NCBI GenBank assembly: GCA_018398585.1
Contig: JAGTTD010000005.1
Span: forward strand, 12,513,355 to 12,577,354
Reading direction: 5' to 3'
From: Simmondsia chinensis
Lineage: Eukaryota; Streptophyta; Magnoliopsida; Caryophyllales; Simmondsiaceae
DNA: 64,000 bases
Of the stretch, positions 23,461-34,965 are shown piece after piece (positions within the stretch are counted from its first letter, which is position 1; each line of letters opens with the position of its first letter). Under the pieces are notes generated by a model that was not told the origin of the DNA, made no database searches, and worked only from the letters and a program-made list of their open reading frames with translations. Both the position numbers and the translations under genes were made by a program.

Positions 23461-25204
23461 ATGTGGATAGCCGTCAACTGTCATGTATAGAATACTTGGA
23501 TAAAATTAAGCACACTTGGGGAAACAAATCAAACTAAACGGGTTAATATAATGCACTTGTTTGGTAACTAATATGCGGAGAATAAATATCAAAATAAAGA
23601 CAAGTTGCTAACAATAACATACTTTTAAGATTGTTACATACCAAGTGATTTACCAATCATATGGCATATAGTTCTTAAAGGATATCCATGGCTTACATTC
23701 TTTTATCCTCAACATTTATCTATGAATTGATAAGCTTGGTGTGACTTATGCTGAGTAGTTATAAGTAGACAGCTGCACCAATGGTCATTAGTAGCATTCG
23801 TAAGATGTATTCATAAGTGAACGACATTCACACAATGCAATTCACGAATAATCACATAAACTCTTACTATTGTCTGGATGACAAGCGCTTATGCCCAAAA
23901 TGCAGCTTGAGAATGATGAGTCTTTGATTTTCTATAACACGTCACCTATACTGCCACAAAACATTAAAAAAGTGCCAAGGTGAATTTGTAGTATACTTAT
24001 GATGAAAGGCATGTAAGGATGTCAATGTCGGGGCATAAGTGTTTTTTCAATATATGTCAATCTTGTTATTCCGGGCCCAAGACTGCAAAATAGTTTAAAG
24101 GACATGGTGATTCTTTATTGTATACTACCTTGTTGATATTAATTACTCCTAGCTTGAGTAGGTACGAAAGAAGTTCTAGACTGGTCGTAAAAGTACAAGA
24201 CTATCTTGAAATAGGTTATTACGAGTATGAAACTAGTTCCTTCTGATTGTTGTTTATTCAGATTCCCACAGTCTAGAGGGGCTTTTACTATTGAGTTATC
24301 ATCTATGCTCGTGCGTTATTCATTGACTATCTTCGAGATGTCAGAGGAAATATTTTTGTTTTTCTTATGTCAAGTCTCGTCTCGGGCATGTTTTGTGACT
24401 GTCGAGAAGTTTTTGTACAGGTTCAAATATTAATTAGATTTTATAGCATAGCCTATGCGATGCTTAGCTCCTTGAAATAAAGATTTAACTTAAAATCCCT
24501 ATTTTCAGAAAAGTTCGGTCTGTAGAAGCATAGTGCATCAAAATCATGTAAAACTGTTTCTGTGCCTTCCCCTACATTCATTCCTTACTATTATGTTTCC
24601 AGCATCGAATGTCTAGCAAAAGAGGAAGAATTGAGTGATATAGTGAAGGAAGATTGTCGTACTTCATTACATGATTTGGTTTTGCGGATAAATGAGCAAA
24701 TACCAAAAATTACAAGGATAACCTGTATTTAACAATATTAGAATTTGGTTAGCTAGTAAGCGATAATGAAGGCGGCTAAGTGGATAGAAATATTCTTACT
24801 AAGTTGTTGACTAGTGGTAGCGCCAAATAACCCAGCAGAAGGTTGGTTAAAGAGCGGGTTGCTTAATTGCAATAACGCGTGTGGTCCATGTTGGACCTGT
24901 TAGCTGGAAATGTTTTATCGAGTCATGATGAATGGCTGAGTTTCCTATCCATAGTTCGATCTTCAACTGGTAACAAGTAACAGAGTCACCTAGATATGTC
25001 ACGATTCTATGTTGCATGACATGATCAACGATGAAGCTCACTAGCTTTGAAAGGAGATTGTATCTTACGGATGGATAATTCTTGACTTGTAGTTGTTTTA
25101 ACCCGATTTGCATCATGTGAAAGAAATGTATTTTCAAGTTGATTGTGAAGCCTCTCAATTTTTGAATGATTTAGCCTTTGTGACTGAAGCGACGTGTAGT
25201 CTTG
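23461..25204. other. Interior of LTR element, no gene seen
   Basis: About 1.7 kb between two arrays. Open frames (24227-24433 plus, 24847-25158 minus) have no family features. I find no retroviral motif in it. Confidence 0.4.
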
Positions 25205-25925
25205 CAAATAGGGCTGAAGTCCCCTGCCCTAAAAAAATTTAAGCCACTAAGGTAAGAAAATTTAAGTTGTGAATCGGGGTTAAGTCCCCCTGTCCTTAAA
25301 AATGATTTATGCCACCGTTAATAAAATGACTGAGGCGAATTCCCCCAGTCCTAAAAAGATTTATTCCACCACTTAGGAAATGAGTAAGGTCGAAGTCCCT
25401 CCAGTCCTAAAAGAATTTATTCCACCGCTAATGAAATGACTGAGGCGAAGTCCCCCAATCCTAAAAGGATTTATGCCACCGCTAAAGAAATGACTAAGCC
25501 GAAGCCCTCCAATCCCAAAAGTATTTATGCCACCACTAAGGAAATGACTGAGGCATAATTCTGTAGTCCTAACAGGATTTATGCCACCGCTAAGGAAATG
25601 ACTGAGGCAAAGTCCCCCCCAATCCTGAAATGATTTATGTCACCAATAAAGAAATGACAGGGTTGAAGACCCCTAGAACCAAAACTTGATTTGTACCACC
25701 AAGATAAGAAAATAAGTAAGGCGAAGTTCCCCAGTCCTAAAAGAATTTATACAACAGAGATAAGACAATGATTGAGGCATAGTCCCCTAATCCTAAAATG
25801 ATTTATGCCACCGCTAAGGAAATGACTGGGGTGAAGACCCCTAGTTCTCAAAATGATTTATATCACCAAGATAAGAAAATGACTGAGGTAAAGTCTCGCA
25901 GTACAAAAAGAATTTGTGCACAACA
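25205..25925 (-). repeat. 54-bp tandem array, about 12 units
   Basis: The word tgactgaggcgaag and its variants begin at about 25327, 25381, 25437, 25491, 25545, 25599 and 25655, steps of 54-56 bp. The array continues with poorer copies to about 25925. Each unit has agtcccccagtcctaaaa and atttatgccaccgctaa words. Units differ by point changes and small indels, so the array is not recent. Confidence 0.88.
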
Positions 25926-26774
25926 GTGGGTAGAGAATCATGGACGAAGGTATAGTCTCCTAAACTTCAGTATTTACGAAATGGTTTTTGTCTTGAATTC
26001 TTTGCTGACTTTCAGTATTACTTAACATAGCTAGGTTAAACAACATATTTGAAAAGTACTTAGCATACAGTGATGTCAAATCTCGAGAGATGGTCATATC
26101 GTGCAACTTATCCAATAGGTTAAATATAGTAAGATTCCATCTTTGTCATTTAATATCATTAGCTAGTCCCTTACAGTAGAATAATGGGCATGTTTGTACA
26201 TGGCGGGTAGCTAAAATCGTATGGGTATTGATGATGCCTTGTGTTCCCATTTAAGGAATTGTAATGAAGGTTGATAAAAAAATAATTGACTTAATTAAAG
26301 TTGACATATAGTAGGATTCTAAGGAAAATGAACCAGACAGGGTTTTGATTTGAATAGGAATAGTAACAACAATTGGTTTACTGAGAGTTGATCTGAACTT
26401 AGATTGTAACGAGAATTAGTATGATACAAATGTAACTAAGGATAATTTATTGACTAGTGGGATGTATTTTCCTTTTATCAAAGTTGGATTAGCCTTGTTA
26501 ATAACAGCTTAGGACTAGGGCTATAAATAAAGCCCTAATTAGTGAGATGTGTTTATGACTTAATTGATGCAAGATTTCTCTCTTTCACTGATTCCCTGCT
26601 TCTTTCTCTGCTCTTGCGCTGCTATCTTCCCAAACTTTACCAATCTTCCTCCTTATTCTTTATTTCTTATAATTGTAAAGGGAGATACTATGCATTATGG
26701 TGGAGTATATTCTAACCACACACCTAATAGTTATATTCGGTGTTTTGCTAGCAAGATTTTGATTGTTATTTGGT
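25926..26774. other. Interior of LTR element, no gene seen
   Basis: AT-rich sequence between the 54-bp and 43-bp arrays. A 70-codon frame at 26564-26776 has a hydrophobic start but no other feature and runs into the array. It is not supported as a gene. Confidence 0.4.
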
Positions 26775-27900
26775 AAAATTAGTTCAATCATATTTGAACA
26801 AAACTGATATTGTAACGAATATTAGTTCAATCAGATTTCAACAAAATTGAGATTGTAATGAAAATTAATTCAGCGAGGTTAAACTAAGCTGAGAATTAGT
26901 TCAAGTGAGGCTGAATTACTCAAACAAGGTTGAGTTAAATGGATAACATAACGAGAATTAACTCAAACAAGGTTGAGTTAAACGGATATTGTAACGAGAA
27001 TTAACTTAAATAGGGTTGAGTTAGATGGATATTGTAAAGAGAATTAACTCAAACAGGGTTGAGTTAGACGGATATTGTAATGAAAATTAACTAAAACAGG
27101 GTTGCGTTAGACAGATATTGTAAGGAGAATTAACTAAAACAGGGTTGAGTTAGACGAATATTGTAATGAGAATTAACTCAAACAGGGTTGAGTTAGTTGG
27201 ATACCATAACAAGAATTAACTCAAACGGGGTTGAGTTAGACGGATATTGTAATGAGAATTAACTCAAATAGGGTTGAGTTGAACTGATATTTTCAAGAAT
27301 TAGCTCAAGTAGAGATGAACTAAGCTGAGGTTGTTACAAGAATTAGTTCGAACAAGGTTGAACTAAGCTGAGATTTTAACAAAAATTTCCGGGTTGAACC
27401 AAACCAAAATTATAATGAAAATTGACCCATTTAGGGTTGAATTGAGTAGAGATAGGGTTACGGAAATTAATCCATTTAGGGTTGAATTGAACATAAGATT
27501 GTAATGAAGATTGGCTGAATCAGAGTTGACGAAAACTAACCCATTTAGAATTGAATTAAATTGAGATAATAAAGTAAATCAACCCAATTAAAGTAAAATT
27601 AAGTAGACATTGGTATGAAAATTTGTTCAATCAGGGTTGAGCTAAATTAAGATTGTAACAAAAATTAGTTCAATCAAGGTTAAACTAAACTCGGATTGTA
27701 ATGAAAATTAACCCTTTAGGGTTGAATTAGATTAAGGTTGTAGTAGAAATTGACCCAAATTGGGGTTTGATGAAATAGAGATTGTAATAAAAATTGACCC
27801 TTTAGGTCTGGGTTAAACTAAATGAAAATTGTAATAAAAATTGGCTATTTTATGGTTGAATTAAACTAAGATTATCATGAAAGATGACTCTTTCAGGATT
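26775..27900 (-). repeat. 43-bp tandem array with an inverted repeat in each unit
   Basis: Units step by 43 bp in the clearest part (26955, 26998, 27041, 27084), with roughly 25 units over the whole stretch. Good units hold the arms TTAACTCAA and TTGAGTTAA separated by six bases. Later units show other arm pairs that still match each other, such as TTAGTTC with GAACTAA and AACCC with GGGTT. Each unit ends in a gatattgtaatga-like spacer. The array decays toward both ends. No coding frame is seen. Confidence 0.85.
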
Positions 27901-28379
27901 GAATTAAATTACGGCTGTAATGAAAAGTGCACTGATGGTTGCCGTGGTGCCAAACGCCAGAAATGGTGGGCATGGGTGCCGGTGGTGACGTGCAATGGAG
28001 CAGCAGTGATGGCTGTGGATGGAGGCAGTGCCCAGAAATGAAAGCCTTGCGTGGATGCCGAAGATAGCGTACGGATAGCAGAGGTGGTCAACACTACATG
28101 ATGGTCAGCACACGACGGCGAGCCATAAGCCGTGGCGAGCCAAACGTTCAGGTGACCCGGGTTCTGGGGGAGTCGGGTTTGGGGAGAGCAAGGTATGGGC
28201 GAACTGGGTTTAGGGCAAACCAGGTTAGGGGCGGGCTAGGTATGGGCGAGCCATGGTGATGCTGGTGCTAGTGGTGGTAGTGGAGGTGCTGCTGGTGCAG
28301 TGGTTGGTGACGAAAGTTGGTGCCTGGTCAAGAAGGCGGTCAAAATTCTAAGTGCGAATCAAAGCTGACACCTTTTATA
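27901..28379. other. GC-rich interior block with short repeats
   Basis: This stretch is much richer in G than its surroundings. It contains several copies of gggcgaac/gggcgagcc-like words (28190-28260) and a ggtggt/gctggt run (28260-28320). A minus-strand 61-codon frame exists but is not supported. It lies between the 43-bp and 180-bp arrays. Confidence 0.5.
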
Positions 28380-29480
28380 TTTTTTTTTCTTTTTTTTACC
28401 CTCTCTTTTGTTAAGTATCATGTAACTTTAAACGGACATAACTTTTAATCTGTTGGGATTTAGAGAGTGAGTCATATTTCAAAACGAAGCCATTTGAAGA
28501 GCTTTACACAACCATTATAATCTCTCATATTTTAAGAAAAGGACAACAAAGACATGGTGGGAGTTTCTTTGATATAGTAGTGATTGGTAATTTATATAAC
28601 TTAACCCTGCAACTTAAAACAAGCATAACTCTTAATCCTTAAGGCGCTTTAAGTCAAGTCACCTATCAAAATGAAGCTCTTGAAGATTTCTAAATAGCTA
28701 GAATAATATATAAATTTTTTTATCAAAGAGAGCACATAAAATGTGAAATGGGCAGACACCGAGTGTTTTGGTTAGGTAACTTATCTTAGAACTTAAAACG
28801 GGCAAAACTTTCAATCCTGGAAGAGTTGTAGACAGAATTACATATCAAATGAAACTCTTGCAGAATTCTAGGTGTTTACGATAATTTTATTGATTTTGGA
28901 CCAAAGAAAACATATGAAAAATGAAGTGGGCGTGCGTTGCCCAGGTAAGATGTATAACTTACCTTACAAATCAAAATGGGGGTAACGTTGAATCTGTGAA
29001 GAGTTATGGATCGTATTAACTATCGAAACGAAGCTCTGGAAGAGTTCTTGGTAGTTATGGCAATATTTTCAATTTTTGATCAAAGAAAGCATATGAAAGG
29101 AGATGTGGGCTTTCCACAAGCAAATATGTTGTATAACTTACCTTGCAACTTAAAATGGACATAACTTTTAATCTGTAAAGAGTTACAGATCGAATTATAT
29201 GTAAAAATTAAGCATTGGAAGAGTTCTAGGTACCATGATGAATTTTTGAGTTTTTGATCAAAGAAAACAAAAAAAAAAAAAAAAAAAAAAATGAAGTGGG
29301 CTTATGTCCTGTGTTTTGGCTTGGTAGCACAACTTTTAACTTAAGACGAGCATAAATTCAATCCATAAAGAGTTACGAATCAAGTTACATATCAAAATGA
29401 AGCTTTTGAATGGCTCTGAGCTCCTGTGATGAATTTTGGAGCTTTTGATAAAAAAAATGGCATAAAGGATGCAGGAATAC
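28380..29480 (-). repeat. About 180-bp tandem array, 6 units
   Basis: The landmark cataacttttaatctg and its variants recur near 28439, 28623, 28801, 28977, 29156 and 29347, steps of 176-191 bp. Each unit also has a gaagctcttg-like word, a tagntacnatgat-like word, ttttgatcaaagaaa and gaagtgggc. A run of about 20 A lies near 29270-29291. Units are diverged. The period resembles plant centromere satellites, but the array lies inside an LTR element. Confidence 0.85.
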
Positions 29481-29749
29481 TTGGCTCTACCCAAGCAAAT
29501 CTCTTTGAAGGCTGAAGAATATGCCTTCAAGAGGTAAAAAGGACGTAGAAAGAGTTTATTCAAGCAAATCTCTTTTATTGCTCGACAATATTAGGGAGTT
29601 TCTTTGGCCGCTTTTGCTTAAGTATGCTCGTTCTTATCCGAAAAGTGCAAAAAAAGACCAAAAAGATGCTAAAAATTGACTTGCCCGATATTAAAAACAT
29701 TAAAATCTTACAAGAAATACCCAAGCAAGTGTGAGCTTATGATCCTTCA

Positions 29750-29763
29750 CACAAGTGGTGCCA
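29750..29763 (-). other. Possible primer-binding site
   Basis: The minus strand reads TGGCACCACTTGTG about 11 bases inside the right LTR. Its start resembles the TGGCGCC start of sites used by plant Tat and Athila elements, with G-to-A and C-to-T changes. The tRNA cannot be assigned from the sequence alone. Confidence 0.45.
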
Positions 29764-29774
29764 AATTTTCATGA

Positions 29775-30201
29775 TGAATTTGGTCAATGTGCTTATACAT
29801 AGTTTTGGAGTTTTGTACTAGGTGGAGTTCGTTAGGATGAGTTGAACTCATGCTCTAGCTATACATTCATCTCGATATTCTGTGCAAGATTCGTGAGGGG
29901 AGTAGGGGGCTTAAGCGATTATTGCTCTAGGGATGGAACCATGAGAGAAAAGGGAAGGAAGTGGCCTCAAAGAGGAGGGTAGGTGTGTCTCAAATGTGAG
30001 AATGAGAAGTCCCTCCCTCTTTATACAGAAGGAAGAGAGTGTTAGCTCACCCCGTTTTGGCTCTACTTATTCTTGCTAGTCCTGTTCTGGGACGCCCCCT
30101 CTAGGTTGTCCATGCTGGGTCGCCCATAACAGGTCGCTTGTACTGGGTCAACCATAACAGGTCCCTGTGCTAGAAAGTACCAGGCAAATATTATAAAAAA
30201 T
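29775..30201 (-). repeat. LTR, right copy (5' LTR)
   Basis: Pairs with 22170-22557 and is about 40 bp longer, the extra lying in the cgcccataacaggtcgc region, which is itself partly repeated. A minus-strand TATAAA is at 30020-30025. Its outer edge ends ataaaaaat, where the left copy has ataaacaca. Confidence 0.78.
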
Positions 30202-32529
30202 AAGCTTGCCATGTGACCCGTGATAATATTCGGAGTTTAGTCTAATTTTAGTGTAGTTTATTGTTCTAATTTTTACATATTAATTACCTATTTATTATAC
30301 TTAAAGCACCAAGGCTATAAGTACTGGATGTGCTGGTACCGGGTGAGTGAGTATCAGGAGATAACTCAAAATTGGTGTAATCTTCAATCCTTTTATAACT
30401 AGCCAATTTATACAATTATTATCCATATAAATTACTCGTCTAGCAAGCTACCCTCTGATATTATAAACATGATCATGGCCGAAAAACGTGGCGAAGCGAA
30501 ACCCAACCAATCAGATAATATAATCAAAACTAAGATTTGAAGCGAAAAATACACAAGGTCTAAGTTTGATTTACATACCAAATAAAATCTTAAAAACAAC
30601 TAAGAGGGAAAGGAAGAAAGAGAAACAAAGACACAACCCTAAAAGAGAGGGAAAAGCTATGAGCGGTAAAAATTGGACTAGTATGAGAGAAATTTCTTGA
30701 CTCTCTCTCTTTCTCTTTGTTTTTCTCTCAAAGGGTCCAGCCCTTCCGCTCCACCACATACCTCTACTTAAAATCTAGACAAAAAATTTTGGACATAATA
30801 CAATACAAGAGACTAACACAGTGCCTCTATTAATCATGGACTCTCTCAAGCTATGCTAAGTTATGGTATCCCTAAAGCAACTTTTTGGATTGATAATAAC
30901 TTGACAATCAGACAGTTCCATTTACCAAGAGCACTACTCGGACAATTATCCCACACATAACGTTTGAAGTGTCGGACTCAATGATGATACTTGAGTTAAT
31001 TAGCCGCTGATGACGGACTGTTATTCTAAAGCATAGAATGCCTTAACTTCGACGAAATTTGGGTTTCCATGCCAATTAAGCAAAAAAACACCACCTTGAA
31101 ATTATCACTGTCATTCAAAAGAGGACCCCCAATAGCCACCTTGTGAAATGTGTAGGAAAAATAATAATATTTCTGAGCAATCAAATATCACTTACAGGAA
31201 AATAAAAAGTTAACTCGAGATGGTAAATCTAAAATTGAATGACAAAGTCAAAGCCTTGGTCAAGAAAATCCTCAAACTGGAATGACTTGCGCTCAAAATA
31301 GGGACTCTTGAATTCTAATGAAGTGACCTTGAATATCACCACCAGGAATCAGTGTAATCAATAAATAATAAAATGAAAAGAAAGAATATGTCAAACCATA
31401 GAATTTTCGCACCATGGAGAAAACCACTGCCCTAAGTTGTTCATGCGCTAGCGCTGATACAATAGGACCAATGGCGCTTCGGCTCCCAGGGTTAATGTGT
31501 CACCCACCTTCGTAATGCACTCTCGAGAGACAGATTGGAGCATATCTCAACTTACTCAATAATAAGGAGGAAAACTAGATTTTGAGAGAGAAATTATGGT
31601 ACTGGGGAAAATGCTTTTTAGTATATTTTGCATGTTAATTAGCCCACAAAGTTATTCTATTTGTACGCAAACTTTTTCTTATTGAAAAAACTATAAATGC
31701 CGAAACATTTGGCCTTAAAACGGAAGAAGTGGTCAATTATGTATGAAGCACAAAATTTGGCTCGATCAAGTAAGAAACGTACATGGAAGGAGTGGGCAGT
31801 TTCCAAGTCAAAGATCTTATCTCAAGCTCAAGTTTTCAGCCTTAAGCTTGAACTTGAATAACGGTTAAAGGCGATACCTTGAGCTTGAGCTTGCATGCTA
31901 AAGAAGAACAAATTGAGATTAAGCTTGCTGCCTCGAGCTCACCCAAGAAAAGACCTCACCTTTTTTTGTTGCAATGATTATGAATACAACAGTCAAAAGA
32001 ATAAAAATGCCATTTGAAAATAGTCCACACTACGTAGCAAAGTGGCAAGCAGGCCTAGCATGGTGGGGCATAATGCAAACATGTGCAGCACACCATACAC
32101 ACTAGGCCCACAAAACATTACCTAGTTAAAAGAGAAAAGGAATGCACAAAGAGGCTTTCTTACCAGTAAATTTTATATGTGGTATCGAAGAGTTTTAACA
32201 ACTTGAACAAAGCTAAAGCACTGAAACCCCAAATTCCAGCAATTGTTCACGTGACTCAATTTTGAAAAAAGGAAGGAAAGGAAAAGTATTATTAAGTAGT
32301 GAGATCACACTTACAGAAAATAATATCTTTTGGACTTATATTGATAACGAGTCAGTATTTGTGTCCGAGAACCACATGGGTGAATATAGCCTTGAACTTG
32401 AGCATTTACTTTGAAGAGCACACCTACCCACATCATATGGTTCTTAAAGTTGAAATGATCTCCTCAATCAGGACATATGAGATCTCTTTAAACGAACCCA
32501 ATACCTAGGTACTCAGAAAAAGTCTAAAG
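30202..32529. other. Region without a recognised gene
   Basis: About 2.3 kb of AT-rich DNA. Open frames are short and have no family features. The right part (about 32300-32529) is probably the 3' untranslated end of the copia remnant to its right, because that reading frame ends near 32530 with a D-P-L-S-K-like block. A CT-rich stretch at 30690-30745 is simple sequence. I see nothing else. Confidence 0.4.
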
Positions 32530-34850
32530 AGTAAACCTGTACTTTCGACAAAGGATCATAAATACTCCCACATTTTCATAGCTAAGTTCGCAAATTGTGC
32601 CTCCTCACACCACCATAACAGGTTCATTAAGAGCATTGAACTCATACTTCACCTCATAACATTATCGAGGGAAGAACTATTACGCTAGAATGGGCTCACG
32701 TGGTTGTATCTCATTTTTCCCAATCCTTAACTTTATTTGACCCATTGATCTCAAGAAAATCTTCCGAGATGGATATCTATAAAGATAAGGATATTCAAAT
32801 GGGTTTAAGCCCAATTCTCTTTTTTCCTATCATAAATTGGTTTCATTGTAAGGGTTTTGTAAGGGGATCCGCTCACAATCTCATGTCTCTTGATACCTGT
32901 CTCAGGCTAAAATTCCCTCGCTTGCCAATACATACCTCACTTTGTGCCACTTTTGTGGTTGTACGTGAGTCACCATGTATCAAGACTGAAGGCGTGGGCT
33001 TCCCCTGTAATGGAATGTCTCCCAACACATTCTTGTGCCACACAAGTTCTAGACCGAGATTTCTTGTGCAATAAATTCAGTCTCCATGCTTGATTTAGTT
33101 ACTAGTTTGGATGATTTCCAAGATACAAAACAGTATCCGTCTACCATAGTAAGGAACCTCTTATAATGTGGACTCCAATCCATTGGTGCCTCGAAGATAC
33201 CCTGACAACCTAGTCAATGTACTTCAGTACTCAAAACTGGGTATAACGACTAAGTCTACTAAGGACATGTATAATACTAGGACAACTGTAGTTCGTCAAA
33301 CACTTTATGTTACCTATTATCATAGCATATATAGCTTGTGGTGCACTATCAAATCTGCTTCTTTTCAAATGAACACTAGAGTCATATACTGTTTTAGTGG
33401 GAGTGTCATCAAAATGACTAAACTTTCTAAATGTTTTCTCTATCATATCAGAGCATCCACTCAAGAGAGACTTGGTGGTATTCACAACATTAACCCTCTT
33501 TCCAAAAATAAGTAGGTTATCATCATAAACAGAAAATCACACAACCATTTATCATGTTTACAATACAGGCAAGCATCTCTACTATTTATAATAAAACCAT
33601 GTGTGACTAAGGTAAAATCAAAGTTTTTATGCCATTTTTTTAGCAACATGTTTAAAATCATACAAGGATTTTTATAAGCTTACATAATTACTTTGCATTC
33701 CGAGAACCTCGAACTCCTCGGTTGTTCCATATGAATTTTTTCCATAAGGTCACTATTCAAGAAAATAGCTTTTATGTCCATTTGTTCTAGTTTCGGACAC
33801 TAAAGAAATTAGAATGCTTACAATAGCAATCTTAATTCTGGGTGAATATATATTAAAAAAACCAATACCCTATTTTTTTTAGTGTACACATTTGCCACTA
33901 ATCTAGCCTTACATTTAATTGACCCATCAGTTCTTTCTTCTTTTCTAAACACCCAAATGCCTACTGTGGAGTTAAATTCCCTATGAAGGTCCACTAATAC
34001 CCAAATATTATTCTCATTTGTAGATTCTAATTCGTTATTAATGACCTTTCACTAAAGTGGAGCATCTATAGATCTCATGGTACCATCATATGTTCTAGGA
34101 TCTTCCTCTATCAAAAATGCATTAAAGACATGCTCATTAAAATCAGGATGCTTAGATAAGAATATTGTTATGGAATTAGGTCCAAAACTAGTCATAATGT
34201 GAGCTTTTTCACTTCTTCTAAGTTCATGGACCATAAGCTTAAGACATGCATAACTAGATCACGAAGTAGATGCATCAGAAGAAGAAAGATGCATAGATGC
34301 TTCGATAAGAAATGCATGCTCAAGGAGTTTAGCGCCTTAAGATTACATAAGTTTACCTGGTCTTGTACTAGAGCCATTCATTAATATGAATCTATATGCA
34401 GAAACATTCAAACTATAACCAATCAATATAGCATCAACGATTTTAGGACCTATCTTACTTCTTTTAAACATCAGAATCCCTACTTTAGATAGAAATCCCC
34501 ACACTTTCAGGTGTTGAAGGCAAGGTGCATAACCCTTCCATAATATATAAGGTATTTTATTTAGTTTCTTATGTTGAACACTGTTAAGCATCTAACAAGT
34601 AGACAACATAATTTCCCCCCACAAGTTCAAGGGAAAGCCCAAGCTAAGTAGCAAAACATTCATATATCTTTAAGGGCTTTATACTTTGTTTCAGCTATAT
34701 CATTCTGTTTGGGTATATAAGAAGGTGATAATTCGCGAATCAAATGATATGATCTAGAGCAGGAGATGGCTTGAAACTCAAATAAAGCAACAAAATACTG
34801 TTGCAAAGAGATAAAAGAGAAAAATAAAAGATGACCTTTGTTTTTACTCA
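32530..34850 (-). pseudogene. Copia pol remnant: integrase to RNase H
   Basis: Minus strand. Integrase end: Y-I-P-K-Q-N-D-I-A-E-T-K (34660-34851; normally P-Q-Q-N-G-V-A-E) and L-K-V-W-G with I-G-Y (34343-34591). Linker: E-L-R-R-S and E-D-P-R-T-Y-D (34052-34234). Reverse transcriptase start: W-V-L-V-D-L, then K-A-R-L-V-A, M-D-I-K-A-I-F-L-N (about 33730-34020). RNase H: V-S-W-K-S-S-K and S-M-E-T-E-F-I-A (about 33050-33150). A D-P-L-S-K block is near 32550. The Y-V-D-D loop is not preserved (M-M-I-T-Y near 33510). Frames change many times. No LTR could be assigned. Confidence 0.75.
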
Positions 34851-34965
34851 TGATTTGTAATACAAGGAATGACTACCCTTATTTATAGAATGTCCTCTCG
34901 CTAGGATGAGCCCACTATACTACATATTGCCCAAATGCTTAATTTAGGCATGTATACTACTTTTT
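34840..34965. repeat. Direct repeat, left copy
   Basis: Resembles 42193-42330 by eye, including tgtaatac/tataatat blocks, atgactaccc-ttatttatagaatgtcc and the tail aatgcttaattt...atgta. Read on the minus strand it has a TATAAATA box, so it may be an LTR or promoter piece. The two copies flank the copia element at 35947-41669 and its host sequence. Confidence 0.5.

Larger units (their letters stand above)
22170..30201 (-). mobile_element. Large non-coding LTR element with four tandem arrays
   Basis: Two direct repeats of about 390 and 430 bp (22170-22557, 29775-30201) bound about 7.2 kb. Direction is minus: a purine tract (22558-22574 read on the minus strand) abuts the left LTR, a primer-site-like TGGCACC sequence lies near the right LTR (29750-29763), and both LTRs hold a minus-strand TATAAA (22417-22422, 30020-30025). 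I found no gag or pol motif in the interior; it is taken up largely by tandem arrays of 49, 54, 43 and about 180 bp. This fits a large retrotransposon derivative that depends on another element. No matching target duplication was found (tacaa on the left, aagct on the right). Confidence 0.75.

Noticed and set aside
23149..23484. 111-codon minus-strand frame with repeated residues
   Set aside because: It lies wholly on the 49-bp array. The period is not a codon multiple and units have drifted; the open frame is a by-product of the repeat.
23105..27900. Regular repeats that could be read as CRISPR arrays
   Set aside because: Units are contiguous tandem copies without unique spacers, lie in an LTR element of plant type, and no cas-like gene is present.
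28380..29480. 180-bp units as a centromere satellite
   Set aside because: Only six diverged units, bounded by LTR-element sequence. The period alone is not evidence of centromere function; kept only as a possible satellite source.
32700..33074. 124-codon plus-strand frame
   Set aside because: It is antisense to the copia RNase H region, whose motifs are visible on the minus strand.
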